Assembly (NCBI GenBank): GCA_963210315.1
Contig: OY723242.1
Coordinates: 2,232,001 to 2,296,000 of the forward strand
DNA length: 64,000 bases
Reading direction: 5' to 3'
DNA from: Rhynchopus euleeides
Lineage: Eukaryota > Euglenozoa > Diplonemea > Diplonemida > Diplonemidae
Part shown: piece by piece, positions 1 through 11,610 of the stretch
How positions within the stretch are numbered: position 1 is the first letter of the stretch
Layout: each line of letters begins with the position of its first letter
Notes under the pieces: generated by a model
The model's database searches: none
Seen by the model: the letters and a program-made list of their open reading frames with translations, nothing else
Told to the model about the DNA's origin: nothing
Position numbers and translations under genes: made by a program

Positions 1-3000
1 GGGTTCGCCTACGCATCCGTCGCGGTTCTCTCGAAACAGACCGTGGAGACCGAGCGTGCCGAGGAGCCCCACCTCGCGTATGACCCTGTGTTCTACCCAG
101 AGACTATCATGCAGAAGACCCTCGAGCTCTGCACATACCTCACAAACGCGCTTCTCCTCCCAAACACCATCGGGAAGCTCGGGGCGAAGGGGAAGGGAAA
201 GGCAGGGGGCACTTCTCCGGGGGGGCCGGATCGCCCCGCACAGCTTCTGAAGGAGGTTGTGGTGGAGCTGATCTCGCGGCTCGGGGGGGAGGATGCCTGC
301 GCCGCCAACACATGGCTCCTCTCGGTGGTGTCGGTGCTGATTAACACGGTTGTCAAGCCCGTGCTGCAGGGGGATGTGACGCCGCACGACTCCTCCTCCT
401 CCGCCTCCACCGCAGGGATGCATCTGGCGGGTCTCTCAGCCCCGGAGAGGGGCACCGCTCTGACAGTCGCGATCGACATCATCGCAAAGGTCTCCCATCA
501 CGCCCGGCTCCTCTCCACCGTCCACCGCGATGGCACCCCCGAATCCGGGGCGGCCCACCCAGGCCACCACACCACCTCCCTTAGGTCGTGGTGCGAAACC
601 CCCACCCCGCCTGATTACCTCTCCTCCCCTGACACCCTCGCGGCCCTCCTCGAGGGGCTCGGAGGTACGGACACCTTTGAGGAATACACCCTTTCCGACC
701 TGAAGTATAAGGTTCTCCCTGCCCTGGGGGTCTACCCTCAAGCGGAACAGGCTGCTGAGGCCTGGGAGATCGCCCGCGGGGCCCCGCGGGGCAAGGCTGG
801 GGCAGCCAAAGGGAGGAAGCGCAAGGCAGACGAGGCGGAGGAGTTTTTGAAGGGCCTGGAGGGGGGTGGGGCCGAGGAGGAGGTCGCCCCTGGGAAGGGG
901 GTGGAGGTGGCGGAGGCGGTGGCGATGCAGCAGGAGGCTGACGGGGCGGTGGTGGATGAGGAGCGTCTCGCAGAGATGAAGGCGGGGTATATCAGGATGG
1001 TGGAGCAGAGGGCGGAGGCGGTGCGTGTGGCGGGGGAGGCGGGCGGGGTTGACCTCAGCGAGGAGAAGGCCTCGGGCACCACGCTGGGGTCACGCACGAA
1101 GCAGGAATTGGTCCGCCTCGCGACATCCCTCAATATGAAGTCGTTCAAATCACTCGCGAAGGACGCGCTGGCGAATCGGATATTCAGCCACCTCAAGTCG
1201 CAACAGGGTGCCGCATCGCCCAACACAGCCTCCTCCACACCCTCCGCCCCAACAGCGACTCTCCGGATGTCACAGCTCTACGGCGGGATCGACGCAGCGG
1301 CAGCCCACATGCTGGATGAGATGCGTGCACCCGACAGCCAGCTCTTCACGGCAGTCGCCTGGGCCGCCCACTTCTCCGACACCTCCCAGGAGGTGCTGCG
1401 CAAAGCCTTCTCCTCCCTCCTCCAGCCCTCCGCGGGGGGCGACGGGGCTGCGCCGGGTGTGGAGGGGGCTGGAGCCTCCCCCCCCCTCCCCGCGCGCCTG
1501 GCGCAAGAGGAGTGCTACGTGCCTGCGAAGCACGCCTACCTGCAGCACGCCGTGGGGGGGTTCGCCCGGGAGGTGGGGATGGCCGACATCCCGCCCGAAA
1601 CGCTGCGGCGGCTCCGGCCTGCCGCGGCGGGGGGTGCGGGGAGGAACGCCCAACCCGACGCGCTGCGCGACGCATGCGCGGTGTTCCTTTTTGCGTCGGG
1701 GTCGGTCCCAACGGGGGTTGCCTCAAGCCCTGCAAATTCTCACCCCGAAGAGGAGGGGTCAACTCCGCACCGCTTCACGGGGCTCGCCGTCCCACCCGGG
1801 GTTGCAAAGACACGCATAACCTACGCCGAGAGGAAGCGCCGCGTCGGCGCCGTCGGGTCATACACTATCATCGTGCGGCACCTCGTTCTCCTCTTCGGCA
1901 GCCAACGCCCTATGGTAAACTCCGCTGTTCGGAAGAAGGCGGCGCAGGAGATCCAGCAGCTCCTCGATGTAGACATCTCGCTGCTGCAGGACGTGTGGGC
2001 GGTGCTGCGCCAGGTGTTCCTCTCAGGCCCCGGCGGCAGCTTCTCGCCACCCTCCCCCCTGCACGAGTCGTACTACGACATGCTCTCCCTCGTCGCGAAG
2101 CGGGTCCACTCCTACGACGCCTACAAAGCCCTCTCCAGCAGCCAGGCATCTCTCCCGGAGGGCGGTGTGGACACCATCCTCGAAAGGGTGCTGCACATCT
2201 GCCTCCACACCATCGCCCTCGGGACGGAAGCGGCGGGGTTTGGAGGGATGGAGGCCGCAGGGCCTGCCGGTGATTCTGTCGCCCTGCCTGCCGGGGTGAG
2301 CGGGAAGGTGAAGAGCCTCATCATCTTCCTCACCACCGCCAACGCCGCCTCCGATGCGGCGGCGGAGGCGGCAGAGGCGGTGGCTGCGGTTGGAAACCCG
2401 CCGGAGGGGCTGGGGCTCGACGGAGGTGTCGCGGGGCTGCACTCGACATTCGGGATGGGCGGGGGTGGCTTTCTCGAGGATTGCCTCCCGGCGATCCAGC
2501 TGCCCGCCACCGCAGGCAGGCAGGCCGGCACTTCGAAGCGGCAGGTTCTCGCCTTTGTCGTCAGAATCCTGAAGGGGAGGATCAAGCTTCTGGCGCACGG
2601 CGCTCTCCATGGTCTCTCTCACCCACACTCCTACGACCCGGGCATGCTACAGCGGTGCTTCGACCAGGGGCTCTTCAAACGCAGGGGGGTGGGGAAGGGT
2701 GGGCCGGACAGGGCGACGTCGGACCTCCTCGAGCTCGTCAAGCTCTGCCTCGACATACCAGAGCCGCAGCCGCAAGGCGGGGTGGGCGCGCCTGCTGCTG
2801 CGGGTGAGGGGTGCACCGGGGTGGGCCTGTTTGTGTATTTCCTGAAGCAGAGCATGGCGGTGGGGGCGGCGCACAGCACCCTGCAGGAGTCGCGATATGA
2901 GTCGAACCTGGAGTACGACATCACGTCGCGCGAGGAGGCGCGCCTGCTGTCATCCCTCGCCCCATTCATGTTCCTCCTCCACGCGCAGGACACGCAGAGC

Positions 3001-6000
3001 ACCGCCGTGCTGCACCACCTTGCCGCCCTCTCGGCAGCCTTCCTGGGCGAGCTGCGCTGCAGACGCGACAGAGCACCCGGCACGCCACAGTCTCTGCCGA
3101 CTCTTTCCGACCTCTGCGACACACAGCTCCTGGAGGCCACGCAGGACAGCGCGGCGCTGGCAATGATGTCGACACCTCTGCTGCTGTTCGGGCTGCGTGC
3201 CGCTGTGGGCGTGCTGTGCGGCACCGCGATGCAAGAGGTGCTCGCTGCAGCCACTTCAAAGAAGAAGAAGGCCCCCGCCAAGCAGAGCAAGCCGAAGGCG
3301 AAAGCGAAGCCGAAGACAAACGCGAAGAGGAAGCGCGATGCAGAGGCTGAAGAGAACGGGGAGGAGGACGATGATGATGAGTGCGGGGCTGGAGAGGGTG
3401 CGGCGTGCGACGACGATGCGGCGCTGGAGGGGGTGTTCCAAGCCCGCCCTGAGGCGCAGGTTGTGCGGGGGGCTCTCTCTGCAGAGGCGCTTGCGCCGCT
3501 GGTAGAGGCTGTGGTGTCGCTGCCGAAGAAGAAGGCTGTTGCAGAAGAAGACCTGCTTGCGTATATTCACGGTATGATTGAGGTGCACGATGTGGTGGTC
3601 AGCCGGGTGACATGTCAGTTTGGCATCACCCTGACAACCCTTTTTATGCTGTCAGGGGTGTCGTCACACGAGTGTGCTTAAAAATCCCCCTCCCCCCCCA
3701 AGGCCCCCCCCCCCCTCTTCCGCAACTTCCATCCCCCCCACCCCACGCAACAGGGTCGCATATCCTGCTGAAGCTGATCCCCTTCCAGTTCGAAGCTGTC
3801 TTCGAAGCCAGAAGCGACATCGCCGTTGCCTACCAGACACTCCTGTTGCAGTACGCGCGGCAGCAGCTGAGCCGTGTCCTCACTGTGGCTGCTGACGCTC
3901 TCGCGATGGTCTCCACGTTGCAGGAGCACTTCACTCCCGACGGGACGATGGCCTACGTCACCGCCGCCCCGACAGCGCTGGGGCTGCCTGGCTTGGATCG
4001 GGACTGTTACATCGCCGAACCCTCTGCAGTCGCCGGGATGCAAGCCTGCCTCAGAGTGTTCCGCGCGATCCGCGATGTCTTCATCCCGGATCTGCGCTGT
4101 GCCGTCGGGCAGGGGGATCACCTGAAGCAGTTCTGCCACTTCGCAGGCCAGCTGCAGAGGGGCCTGTTCGTCGTCTCGCTGTTCGTTCCACGCTACGACT
4201 GGCGGCGGAAGTCCCTCGTGAAGTTCTTCATGGAGGCGCTGCCGGGGGACCTGCAGCCGGATATTCTTTTCGGGGACCGGGGGGTGCTACACAACGTGTT
4301 CCGGGTGCTGAAGGACACGGCGGAGGTCACGTCGGTTCTGCCCAAGACAGCCACACCGCAGCAGGCCAAGGCGGTGTCCGACATGAAGAACCGTGTCCTC
4401 GCCATGCTTATGAAGGTGGTGACGGGGCTGTGCGGCAAGTCTGCGGCGTATTTCCCCGCATCTGAGAAGCTGATCTCGGGCTGCCTGGGTTTCAACCGCA
4501 TCGAGGCGCTGATGGCGCGCGGCGCCCCGACGGGTGACAGCAGGAGCACACCCGCTCAGCAGCACCCCGGCGACGGGCAGGCTGTGCTGAACTCAGAACT
4601 GCGTGCCGCAGCGCTGCTTGTGGTGTTCGAGTTCCTCACGGAGGAGGAGCGGCGCATCCTGGAGGGGCAGCGCAGGGGGGGCGGGGCGCAGGCGCAGCAG
4701 GGGGCGGCGGGCAGCCCCGCTTCGCGGAAGGGTGGCGGCAGCGGTGCCAGCAGCAGCAGGGTGCTGCTGGCCACGCCCGACAAGACGGGTGGGGGGCGCC
4801 GCATCACCGACAGGGATGACGACATGGACAGTGGGATGGGGACCAGCCTGATGCACAAGTACCTCAATGTGGTGCACGTCTCCCTCTTCTCGCGCCTCCC
4901 GAAGCTCCGCGCAGTGGCGCTGCGGCTGCTGAAGCTGTGCTACGACCAGAGCCTGTCCGTCCCCCACATGTCTCTGGACTATGTCATCGCGGCGAACGAC
5001 GTGGCGGTGAACGTGCAGCACGGGATGGCCTTCAACACCGACTGCCACGCCCGCCTCTCCCAACAGGCTTCTGCGGCGACGGGCGGTGCGACCCGCGGGC
5101 GCCACGGGTCGGACAGCAAGCCCCCCGCCTCTGCGTCAGCCACCGCAGACCACCACGTCGACCCCAGCGTCGTCCCGGCGTACCTCCTGTGGCTCTTTGC
5201 AGGGAAGGGGAAGACAGCGAAGGAGATGTCGCTGCTGATCGCCTCCAAGCTGCTGTCAGGGCTTCAGAAGAAGTACATCTGTGCGTACCACACGCTGGGC
5301 GTGGAGGAGGCGGGGCGCATCCGCGGTGTGTCGGCGGGGCAGGCCACCGGGAGGTTCGAAGGGCAGCTGGGGACGGAGCTGCACCTCGCGTCGCTGCACC
5401 CCGGGGGTGGCCTGCAGGCGGCGGGCCAGATAGTGCGCGCCCTGTCGCAGCAGGAGTCGCTCCGCGCCTCCACCGCAGAGCTGCGCCGCTTCTACTCCCT
5501 GCTGCACGCCGTCGACAACACCCCGCCGGGGGCACCGGGGGCGCTGCCCCCCAGCATGCCGGGCCAACTCGCCCTCCACTTCCCCCGCTACGCCATCGAG
5601 GTGCTGTCGTGCTACATCCCGAAGAAGGACACCGCCCTCGCCCAGCTGCACGAGACCATCAACCAGGGGCTGCTTCTGGAGCTGGAGTCGGTGCAGACGC
5701 AGGTGGCCCACCTCATCGGGCGCGACGACCTGTGTGGTGACGGGGACGATGGGGATGACAAAGAGGGCACCCGCCCCGCCAAGAAGAGGCGGAAGACGAA
5801 GAAGCAGCTGGAGAAGGACTCCGCGGATGTAGACAGGCGCATCGAGGCGATGGACCTCGCCTCCAAGATGGACATCGTGGTGCGCGGGTGCAGCATGGTG
5901 GGGCTCTACGAGCTGTCGCTGTGGTACAAACACACGCGGGGCGAGGAGGCTCCAGCCGGGTCGCTTGGTGGCAGCGGGGAGGGCACCTGTGCCCTGGCGG

Positions 6001-6362
6001 TGCCCATCGCCAACCTGAGGTATCGGCAGCTGTTGGCGGCGCTGGACCCGTCGCCGTTCTACGAGCCGGAGGAGCGGGGGGGCGGCATCGCATGCATTGG
6101 GCGGGCCCACCTGGAGGCGCTGCACACCCGTCTGGCCTCCCTGTCCGTCAACGAGAAGTTCCTCAGCCTCGGGAAGAAGGTGCGTGCCGCATCGCCGAAA
6201 AAGAAGTCACAGGCTCAGCCAGCCAAGCGGGGGCGCAAGCCCGTGCGCCGCGAGCCGTCTGATGACGGAGAGGACAGCAGCGACTCCGAGGCGAGCAGCT
6301 CCAGCGAATCTTCGGAGGAGGACACCCCGCCTCCGAAGGCGAAGCGAGGGCGGCGGAGCTAG
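1..6362 (+). CDS. Very large helical protein, 5'-partial, two exons; possibly FANCI-like
   Basis: The frame is open from base 1 and the first in-frame ATG is internal, so the 5' end is outside the window. Exon 1 is 1-3571 and exon 2 is 3754-6362 (TAG stop). Splicing at a GT-AG intron joins phase-1 ends so that ...AYIHG runs into SHILLKLIPFQFEAV, giving at least 2059 residues. Visible parts: long amphipathic helical stretches; a SAP-like stretch (LGSRTKQELVRLATSLNMKS, encoded near 1090-1150); Lys/Arg-rich linkers near 3260-3340; and a Lys-rich, Ser/Asp/Glu acidic tail (6190-6360) that looks nuclear. The spacing of helices around NSAVRKKAAQEI and the basic/acidic tail recall FANCI, a DNA cross-link repair scaffold, but no diagnostic motif is visible. 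Other HEAT-like chromatin proteins are equally possible. The gene model is firm; the identity is weak. Confidence 0.85.
3572..3753 (+). other. Spliceosomal intron, 182 nt
   Basis: The donor is CACG|GTATGA and the acceptor CGCAACAG|GGTC, with a long C-rich tract before the acceptor. Both exon ends are phase 1, so splicing restores one continuous reading frame across two otherwise separate ORFs. Exon 1 would run only 37 further codons past the donor. Confidence 0.85.
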
Positions 6363-8093
6363 TAACTCGTGTGGTTGTGTGTTGTTCGTCACGAGGCGAA
6401 AGAAATGGCTACCGTGTGGGTGGGAGGGTGTCTTCTGTGTGGGGCAGCGGAGGCAGCGCTAGAGCTCGCTCGGTGCGTCCTGCATTAAGCTAAAAGTGTG
6501 TGTGTCTTCTGTGTGGGAGGGGCGGGTTCGCAGCGTGCTGCATCTGCCGCGGGCTGTCGGGACTCGCAACAACCGGTTGCAGAAGTGGCGCATGTTAATG
6601 ACAGAGCGACGGGCCCCGTTGTTCGAAAGATGCAACAAGAGAACACCCTGTGGTGGCGTGTTGTCTCACAACAGAGAACACCTGAGGATCGAGGGGGCAC
6701 GGGTGAGCGGAACATCGGAAGGTGTCACGAGTGCAAGAGCAGTTGCTTGGTTGGTGGCTCATCGCCCCCTCTCAGGCGACCGAAGGTGTCGTGTGTCATG
6801 AGCTTCTCCCACGTGGCACAGGAGAGGGCTTGGCGACTGGAAGGCGTCTCATGTGTTGCCTGCTGTGTTGGCACACGGCACGGTCTGAGTCAGCAGCGAC
6901 ATGTTGTCGCACGGGGTGGGGTGTGGGGGAGCAGCTCCGGGGTGGGGGTGGGGTGTGGGCAGGATTCATACTCTAGAACTAGAAAGCAGAGCAGCGGGGC
7001 ATCTGGTGGCAGGGCATGGCACAGGCACGGACAGGCACAACGTATGGCGGTGCTTTCGCTCTCAGCTGCAGAGAAGCGAGCCGTCTCGCAGCTTCGTATA
7101 ACGTCAAGCTGCCACAGTTTGGCACAGCTTGGAGCAAAGGCCCCCATGTGGGGAGGACATGTGGTCGGCTGTACCTCGTGCCTCGTGTGGCAGTGGAGGT
7201 CACATCAAGAGCAAGTGCTCGGTGTGTGTCTACACTTATATTAAAGATTCACGTGTGTGTGTGTCTGTGTGTGTCCGTGTTCTGCAGGGATGAAGCCCTT
7301 CTGTCGAGGGAGAACGTGTGGATATGGCACTGTGTTCTTTGACACTATCATCGTATGCTGCCTTGTTGCTGTCTCCACTGTGCGCGGGTCTACCAACAGT
7401 TCCGTGCACCGGCGCACGCGTTGTCTCAGGTGGCGGTGGCATCAATGACAATGTGTGCGTGTGTGCACACACACATTGTCACGGGCAATATTTCTTCCGT
7501 TGTTTTCATTTTTTCCCGCGTTTAGATTTTACTGCTATTTTTTCATACAATACACCAGGCTTGTCAGACAAAGAGAGTTGGCGGTGCTTTGGGTGCACAA
7601 ATACAATCTCCCACCTGGCCTTGTTGCTGTGTCCATTCGCACCAACCTTCATTAGGAAACAAGAAGTGAGTTTGATCACCCGGATTTGGCGCACAAATAA
7701 CGCCTTATCTTTTCTCTTCATCAGAGACCACGCGGTGCCTGCTGTACCTCCAAAAGACCCCACAGCGGTCTGCACTCTCGCTCGGGCACTGAGGAGGAAA
7801 GAACAATACCGATGCATGCGTGTGCCTGTCTCTGATTGTCTCAAGTTCCAGTCTCTTACCGAAACGGTTCAACTGTGTACAGGCAGGTGCCTGTTGAGTG
7901 ATGCACAAAGACAAAGGGATTCGTGTGCGGACCTGAGGCACACCACCTCTGCCAACAAGCGTCAGAGGGTCTGTACCCGGCTCAATCACCCACCCTTGTC
8001 CGTCATTGCTTTTCGGCATTGCAGTTGTTGCACCGCTCCGTGGCTTCACCACACACCGCACCACCACCAGCAGACACACAAGGAAGACGAAGG
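6363..8093. other. Intergenic region, no supported gene
   Basis: Short ORFs here have no conserved composition or motif. The stretch holds GT-rich microsatellite at 7252-7283 and an inverted repeat at 7446-7481 (12-bp arms TGACAATGTGTG and CACACATTGTCA). The last 60 bases before the next ATG are CACC-rich and end in CCACCAG, a possible splice-leader acceptor. Confidence 0.5.
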
Positions 8094-10307
8094 ATGTCAG
8101 GTAAAGGAATGGAGGTGTTCCTGAAGGACAGGCTGTGTGGGGAGCAGCATGCGGTGCACATCGGGGAGGGCGACACCCCGGTTCATCTCAAGGCAAACGC
8201 ACTCGACGTGGTGCTCGGGTCCCCTCCCGACGCGCTTCCCGAGGACGTGGAGCTCTCGGTGGATGGGGTGGTGCTCGACGACAGCAGCCCTCTGTCCGGT
8301 GCCGCACCTGTCCCCCACGGGTGCTCCATCGACGTCGTCCTCACTGGTGCGCGCTTCGCGAAGGTACTGCAGAAGCAAAGGCGCGACGATAAGGAGCCGT
8401 GCACCGACCCGATGGCATTCTCCTCCGACGACGGGGATGACATGAGCGACGGACGTACGACACCTCCTCTTGGCTCTGCCGACATCCCTGCCTGGGCACT
8501 GCGTCAGCGTGATGTGGCGCTTGCGATGGTGCAGTGTGACGGCGATGCGTTGCAGCACCTCGATGAGTCATTCCGCAGTGACAAACACATCGTCACTGCA
8601 GCGGTTCACAGTAACCCATGTGCAATTCAACACGCTTCCGAGGACCTGCGTGCGGATGAGGACCTCCTGCTGCTGATGTCTGTAGCTCTTTCGGAAGGAC
8701 CTGCCTCACCTCCACTGTTCAGCAACAAACCCTTCGTCCTCCCTCTTTTTCAGCGCAGTTGCCGGACGGCTGAACACGATGATGTCAATGCATACCTGAG
8801 CCAGGTGGTTGGCCTCGAGCATGTCGATGCAGCGCTGCAGGCCGACAGGGAGGTCGTCATGGCGGCTGTCCAAAGCGACGGCGACGCACTGCAGTACGCC
8901 TGTGAGTCCCTCCGCAACGACAAAGAGCTTGTTCTCCGTGCCATACGGTTAGGGGGCAGTCCTAGGGCTTGGGAGGCACTGTGCGGCGACAAGGAGGTGG
9001 TGCTGACTGCCGTGCGTATGTGGCGAGGCCATTTCGAACTGTGGCGAGACGAGTTCGAACACATAGTATCGGGACTGTGGCAAGACACGGACTTCCAACG
9101 CGAGGCTGTGCTGTGGCACGGTGACGTCTTGAAGGATGTCCCCATCCTGCCGGAGGAGACGGGCTCAGAGACGGAGTCAGAGACGGTGCCGCCTGAATAC
9201 CGAGACCTTCTACTCGCAGCAGTCGAGACCTATCCCGGGGCACTCGAAGACGCCCACCATTCCCTAAAGGGCGACAGGGAGGTGGTGCTCGCTGCGATGC
9301 GCAGCAGAGCACCTCAGGGTCATGCACTGGCACTGTACTCTGTACCCTTACGCCTGAAGCAGGACGACGAGGAGGTGGTGCTGGCAGGTGTCCGGCGTGA
9401 CCCAAATTTGCTCGGAAAAGCAGCCACCTCGCTTCGCGCCAACAGAGACTTCGTGCTGCAGTGTGTCAAGCTGCAGGGATATGCCGTGCTGTGGGCTGAA
9501 CCCTCTGTGTACAGCGACATGGAGGTGCAGCTTGCTGCGGTGGCACAGGACCCGATGGCCTTGGAGTGGTGTCAGTTCTATGTTGGGTCGATCTCCAGCA
9601 ACAGAGATGTGGTCCTCACAGCCGTACGGAAGAAGGGTGATGCTCTGGAGCATGCTTCATCCAACCTGCGCAAGGATCGTGAGGTCGTCCTTGCTGCTGT
9701 GGTGTCGTCACAGGATGCACTCCAATATGCTGACGTCACGTTCCGGAAGGACGAGGAGGTGGTGCTCGCAGCCACGCACACTGACGGGGATGCTCTTCGG
9801 TTCGCCGACCCTTCCTTCCTCAGCAACCGAGACTTCATGCTTGCAGCCGTGCGCAAGTGCGGGTGCGCTCTTCCCTTCGCCAGTGCTTCACTCTGCCGTG
9901 ACAAGGAGCTTCAACTGGCGGCCGTGTTGCAGGACGGGAGGGCGCTGCAGTACGCTGACCCTTCACTGCGAAGCGACAGGTCGGTTGTGCTTCAAGCGGC
10001 TCGTGCACACGGCGGTGCTCTGCAGTTCGCCGATCCTGTGTTCTGTGGTGACGAGGAGGTGGTCCTCGCAGCCGTGACGAGTTGCGGCAGTGCCCTGCGC
10101 TTCGCCGACCACACACTGTGGAACAAGCGTGAGGTGGTGCTGGCGGCTGTGCGCCAGGAGGGACGTGCCCTGAGGTACGCCCCCACAGCGCTGTGCTGCG
10201 ACAAGGAGGTGGTGCTGGCGGCTGTGCGTGCCGACCCAGACGCCTTCATCCACGCTTCTGCCCCGCTGCGCCGCGACAGCGACGTCGTTGCTGCCGCCTT
10301 CCCATGA
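8094..10307 (+). CDS. DUF4116-repeat protein
   Basis: The ATG at 8094 (MSGKGMEVFLKDRLCGEQH) is chosen because the upstream in-frame sequence is low-complexity leader. The protein has 737 residues. Residues 1-90 look like a ubiquitin-like beta-grasp fold followed by a linker. From about residue 135 to the end there are some twenty tandem units of about 24 residues with the pattern (D/N)REVVLAAV...GDALxYADxSLR, which is the DUF4116 repeat, common in protist genomes. The function is unknown; the solenoid suggests protein binding. A unit near 8682-8753 is disrupted by a stretch with GT...TTTTTCAG borders and a length of 72 nt, which could be an optional in-frame intron. The last unit ends right at the TGA stop. 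Confidence 0.9.
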   Translation: MSGKGMEVFLKDRLCGEQHAVHIGEGDTPVHLKANALDVVLGSPPDALPEDVELSVDGVVLDDSSPLSGAAPVPHGCSIDVVLTGARFAKVLQKQRRDDKEPCTDPMAFSSDDGDDMSDGRTTPPLGSADIPAWALRQRDVALAMVQCDGDALQHLDESFRSDKHIVTAAVHSNPCAIQHASEDLRADEDLLLLMSVALSEGPASPPLFSNKPFVLPLFQRSCRTAEHDDVNAYLSQVVGLEHVDAALQADREVVMAAVQSDGDALQYACESLRNDKELVLRAIRLGGSPRAWEALCGDKEVVLTAVRMWRGHFELWRDEFEHIVSGLWQDTDFQREAVLWHGDVLKDVPILPEETGSETESETVPPEYRDLLLAAVETYPGALEDAHHSLKGDREVVLAAMRSRAPQGHALALYSVPLRLKQDDEEVVLAGVRRDPNLLGKAATSLRANRDFVLQCVKLQGYAVLWAEPSVYSDMEVQLAAVAQDPMALEWCQFYVGSISSNRDVVLTAVRKKGDALEHASSNLRKDREVVLAAVVSSQDALQYADVTFRKDEEVVLAATHTDGDALRFADPSFLSNRDFMLAAVRKCGCALPFASASLCRDKELQLAAVLQDGRALQYADPSLRSDRSVVLQAARAHGGALQFADPVFCGDEEVVLAAVTSCGSALRFADHTLWNKREVVLAAVRQEGRALRYAPTALCCDKEVVLAAVRADPDAFIHASAPLRRDSDVVAAAFP
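8682..8753 (+). other. Possible 72-nt in-frame intron within the DUF4116 gene
   Basis: The stretch begins GTAGCT and ends CCTCTTTTTCAG, with a pyrimidine-rich 3' part. It breaks the 24-residue repeat rhythm. Its length is a multiple of three and it contains no stop, so retention or removal both keep the frame. I cannot tell whether it is spliced. Confidence 0.35.
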
Positions 10308-11610
10308 GCTGCATCATCGTCACAGGAGCAAGCCTCTCTCGATCGGGTCCAAGAACAGAGGGGGGGTGCATGTAACAAGCAGACATGGGCGCGATGGTGG
10401 GGTGCAGAGGAGAAAGGGTGGCGTCCTCAAACTTTAGCAACACTTCAGCAACATTCGCCTTTTCAGACCGACTACCCCTGCGCCGCAGATGCATATCTCT
10501 TGAGACGCCACTTGTCTGCATTACACTCGCGGTAAACCCTGAACCTGGAAGGAGACTTCCATCTGCATCTGGGAACAGATGAGCTTGATCGTGGCAGCCA
10601 TCTTTGCTATGGAGGTGCGATCAGGTTTTCGTGGTCGCGGGCCCGTGAGCAGCGGATATATACTGGTGTTGAAGGAGAGGGTGCAGTTCCACCGACGCTC
10701 AAAAGGCGCCTGAGCGATACAGGCAGATCTCGAACTCGACGAAGAGTCCCCACCCCTTCCCCTCTCAGTGTCTGTGCGGAGACGGGTGCGGATTCCCCTT
10801 GTTGTTTGGCGCTGTGGAGGCGTCTCGGAAGATGCTGATCTTCCCGACTCAGATGAGGAATCACCACCCTCCCCTCTTAGTGTGTGTGAAGTCCCCCAAT
10901 CCCGTTCTTCCCCACCACTTTCTACGAGTGTTCCTCTTCCCTCGGAAGATGCTGATCTTCACCCCTCCGGGTCCGTCGCATCCTGAGCCCCATCACCCGA
11001 CGCTCACAAGGCGCCTGGGCGATACAGGCAGATCCCGAACCCGACGGACAGTCCCCACCCCTTTCCACTTTTAGTGTTCTTCGAAGAGTTCGAGGGCTGC
11101 ACAGAAGACTGAGCAACAATGTTTCGACCCAACCGAACCCAACCCTCCGGTGACTGGACTGCTCGGGTGACTTCAGCCGCCCGTGTATCGGGCAGTGTAG
11201 ACAGCAGTCGGCACGCCACGCAGCCGCACACATGCATGAGGCGGGTTTGAGGTTGAAGAAGCTGACCCCCACCCACCCCACCCCACGCCCTCCCCGCCCG
11301 ACCCCTCGCTTTTACCGGCCACTGGCGACCCACACCCCTGAATCCAAAGTTCCAAGTTGAAGGTTACGGGGCGACGGCTATCCCTGCCCCCCTCACCACC
11401 ACCACGACCTGTGCTGCAAGCTCTCACGATTGTGCATTCCTTGCTGGGCGTATTTCTCTGCATTATCTGCTTCTCGGCCTGATCAGGACGTTCACCTTCA
11501 TTCAGCAGCTTAACACCCCGGTTGCACAAACAAACACGTTACGTACACCAGCTCCTTTTCCAACACCACCACCACCACCACCAGCAGGCGCGCTAAACCT
11601 GCACGCAACA
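10308..11610. other. Intergenic region with diverged direct repeats
   Basis: There is no supported gene. An imperfect duplication of about 85 bp is visible at 10692-10776 and 10997-11081 (both contain CGATACAGGCAGATC). A shorter block TCGGAAGATGCTGATCTTC occurs at 10824 and 10942. The 3' end before the next gene is a CCACCACCACCAG tract. Confidence 0.6.

Noticed and set aside
7318..8124. 268-codon ORF upstream of the DUF4116 gene
   Set aside because: Its composition is random-like, it runs through a GT/CA microsatellite and it overlaps the next gene start.
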